Assembly (NCBI RefSeq): GCF_015668515.1
Contig: NZ_JADPFO010000002.1
Coordinates: 190,992 to 254,991, forward strand
Reading direction: 5' to 3'
Origin: Paraclostridium tenue
GTDB lineage: Bacteria > Bacillota > Clostridia > Peptostreptococcales > Peptostreptococcaceae
Length of the DNA: 64,000 bases
This document shows, in pieces, positions 62,725-64,000 of the stretch; position 1 is the stretch's first letter; the number at the start of each line of letters is the position of its first letter. Made by a program: the position numbers and the translations under genes. The notes beneath the pieces are model-generated. The model was not told the DNA's origin and did not search any database. It was given only the letters and a program-made list of their open reading frames with translations.

Positions 62725-63411
62725 ATGCAAAATACTAGCACTAATCTTAGTTTTTGTGAGACTCTCGTTAGAGAGGAATTGATTGAACTAAACAATAGTG
62801 TAAGTAAAGGCTACTTAGTTGTCAAAAGAATTATAGATATTATAGGATCAGCAATAGGAATAATACTTTTACTACCTGTATTTATAATAGTATCAATACT
62901 TATAAAACTAGAAGATCCAAAAGGGAAAATATTCTTTGGACAAGAAAGATGTGGTCAATACAGTAAAACATTTAAAATGCTAAAATTCAGATCTATGGTA
63001 TACAATGCAGAAGAACTATTAAAAGAACTTCAACACTTAAACGAACAAACTGGACCAGTTTTTAAAATTAAAGATGATCCTAGAATAACAAAAGTTGGGA
63101 AATTCATACGTAAAACAAGTATAGATGAGTTGCCCCAACTATTTAATATACTTAAAGGAGAAATGAGTTTAGTTGGACCTAGACCACCTATTCCAAGAGA
63201 AGTAGCACAGTATAATGCTTACCAATTACAAAGATTAGCTGTTAAACCTGGACTTACTTGTTATTGGCAAGTAGGAGGAAGAAACAGTATAGACTTTGAT
63301 GGATGGGTAGAACTAGATTTAAAATACATACAAGAAAGAAGTACTTGGGTTGACATAAAGTTAATATTCAAGACATTTTTTGTATTATTTGGAGATGACA
63401 ATGCATCATAA
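62725..63411 (+). CDS. Undecaprenyl-phosphate sugar phosphotransferase (priming glycosyltransferase)
   Basis: Starts repeat-unit synthesis by placing a sugar-1-phosphate on the lipid carrier. It has 228 residues: one transmembrane helix (about 40-62, after KRIIDIIGSA) and the bacterial sugar transferase domain with FFGQERCGQ, MLKFRSMV, KIKDDPRITKVG, TSIDELPQL and MSLVGPRPP. ATG 62725 follows AAAGGAGG; the ATG at 62695 overlaps the hairpin and lacks a ribosome site. Confidence 0.94.
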   Translation: MQNTSTNLSFCETLVREELIELNNSVSKGYLVVKRIIDIIGSAIGIILLLPVFIIVSILIKLEDPKGKIFFGQERCGQYSKTFKMLKFRSMVYNAEELLKELQHLNEQTGPVFKIKDDPRITKVGKFIRKTSIDELPQLFNILKGEMSLVGPRPPIPREVAQYNAYQLQRLAVKPGLTCYWQVGGRNSIDFDGWVELDLKYIQERSTWVDIKLIFKTFFVLFGDDNAS

Positions 63412-63435
63412 AAAAATAAGAATTAAGGTGATTAG

Positions 63436-63894
63436 ATGAAAAAAATATGCTTTATAGCATCAAGTGGAGGGCATTTTGAACAAATAATGATGCTAAAACC
63501 ACTAATACAAAAACATGATAGCTTTGTTGTGACAGAGAAAACTAATTACTCAGTATCAAACGAAGATATACCCTTTTATTATTTAAAACAAGTCAACAGA
63601 CATGAAATAAAATTTATATATTACATGATTATAAACAGTATAAAGACATTAAAGATATTTTTAAAAGAAAAGCCTGATGTAGTTATATCTACAGGAGCTT
63701 TATCTACAATACCTATGTGTTTACTTGCAAAGATATTTAGAAAAAAACTTATATTCATAGAATCTTTTGCAAAAATAAAATCTCCTACACTTACAGGAAA
63801 ACTAATATATAAATTTGCAGATCAATTTTATGTTCAATGGGAAGAAATGAAAAAAGTATATCCAGAGGCAATATATAAGGGGGGGATATATTGA
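63436..63894 (+). CDS. PssD/Alg14-like glycosyltransferase subunit
   Basis: A 152-residue protein with the N-terminal ASSGGHFEQIMMLKPL (GGH lipid/nucleotide loop) and a hydrophobic stretch (about 60-75), as in Alg14/PssD/EpsE-type subunits that anchor a separate catalytic subunit. It overlaps the next gene by four bases. The pair probably adds the second sugar of the repeat unit. Confidence 0.85.
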   Translation: MKKICFIASSGGHFEQIMMLKPLIQKHDSFVVTEKTNYSVSNEDIPFYYLKQVNRHEIKFIYYMIINSIKTLKIFLKEKPDVVISTGALSTIPMCLLAKIFRKKLIFIESFAKIKSPTLTGKLIYKFADQFYVQWEEMKKVYPEAIYKGGIY

Positions 63895-64000
63895 TATTTG
63901 TAACAGTAGGCTCACAAAAGTTTCAATTTAATAGATTATTAGAGGAACTAGACAATTTAGTTGAAAAAAAAATTATAACAAAAGAAGTATTTGCTCAAAC
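63891..64000 (+). CDS. PssE/Alg13-like glycosyltransferase subunit (partial, cut by window end)
   Basis: Translation from TTG 63891 gives MIFVTVGSQKFQFNRLLEEL, the typical N-terminus of Alg13/PssE catalytic subunits. Only 36 codons fall in the window. GGGGGG lies upstream and the start overlaps the PssD stop. Confidence 0.7.
   Translation, partial: MIFVTVGSQKFQFNRLLEELDNLVEKKIITKEVFAQ

Overview
The window is AT-rich DNA from a low-GC Gram-positive anaerobe, almost certainly a Peptostreptococcaceae relative of Clostridioides/Paraclostridium. The evidence is the gene order efp / CD1247-like / rnc / radical SAM / smc / ftsY / ylxM / ffh / rpsP / khpA / rimM / trmD / rplS / rbgA / rnhB, a complete Stickland glycine reductase operon, a class II ribonucleotide reductase, and in-frame UGA used for selenocysteine. 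Species cannot be fixed from the sequence alone. I see no rRNA, tRNA, CRISPR array, prophage or insertion sequence.

Layout. 0.1-4.9 kb: shikimate genes (aroE, aroK, aroQ) with four type IV prepilin-like genes inserted between aroE and aroK, one of which has a broken leader, then a prolidase-type peptidase. 4.9-17.9 kb: housekeeping block for translation, RNA processing, SRP targeting and chromosome condensation. 18.2-30 kb: brnQ (with a strong promoter and a CodY-like box), nrdJ, rnhB, an FMN oxidase, yraN, comM, dprA, topA and codY. 30.1-34.9 kb: aminotransferase - iorA - iorB - buk, a 2-oxo acid fermentation unit. 35-37 kb: two small Cys-rich proteins on the minus strand and a pentapeptide-repeat ion channel.

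37.2-43.1 kb is the most unusual region: a seven-to-eight gene operon in which four genes are interrupted by in-frame UGA codons (thioredoxin-like, membrane-anchored binding protein, ABC permease, MerB-like organomercurial lyase). Three of the four have a convincing bacterial SECIS hairpin just downstream and the fourth has a weaker one. With an ArsP-like permease and a protein ending in Cys-Cys-COOH, it looks like an organometal uptake, cleavage and efflux system built around selenocysteine. I recall a gene set like this being named SAO (selenocysteine-assisted organometal) in protein family curation; that is from memory and unchecked.

43.3-50.8 kb: a VanZ-like protein, a HAD phosphatase, oligoendopeptidase F, and a Fur-type siderophore/haem ABC importer. 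50.9-59.5 kb: a glycine riboswitch and then grdX-trxB-trxA-grdE-grdA-grdB-grdC-grdD, with Sec in GrdA and GrdB, a strong terminator between grdB and grdC, and a long structured RNA between grdC and grdD. 59.7-64 kb: an LCP ligase and the start of an exopolysaccharide operon (Wzz, tyrosine kinase, priming sugar transferase, PssD/PssE-like glycosyltransferase), running off the end of the window.

Six probable selenoproteins in one 64 kb window show that this organism relies heavily on selenium. Standard gene finders would split or truncate all six genes.
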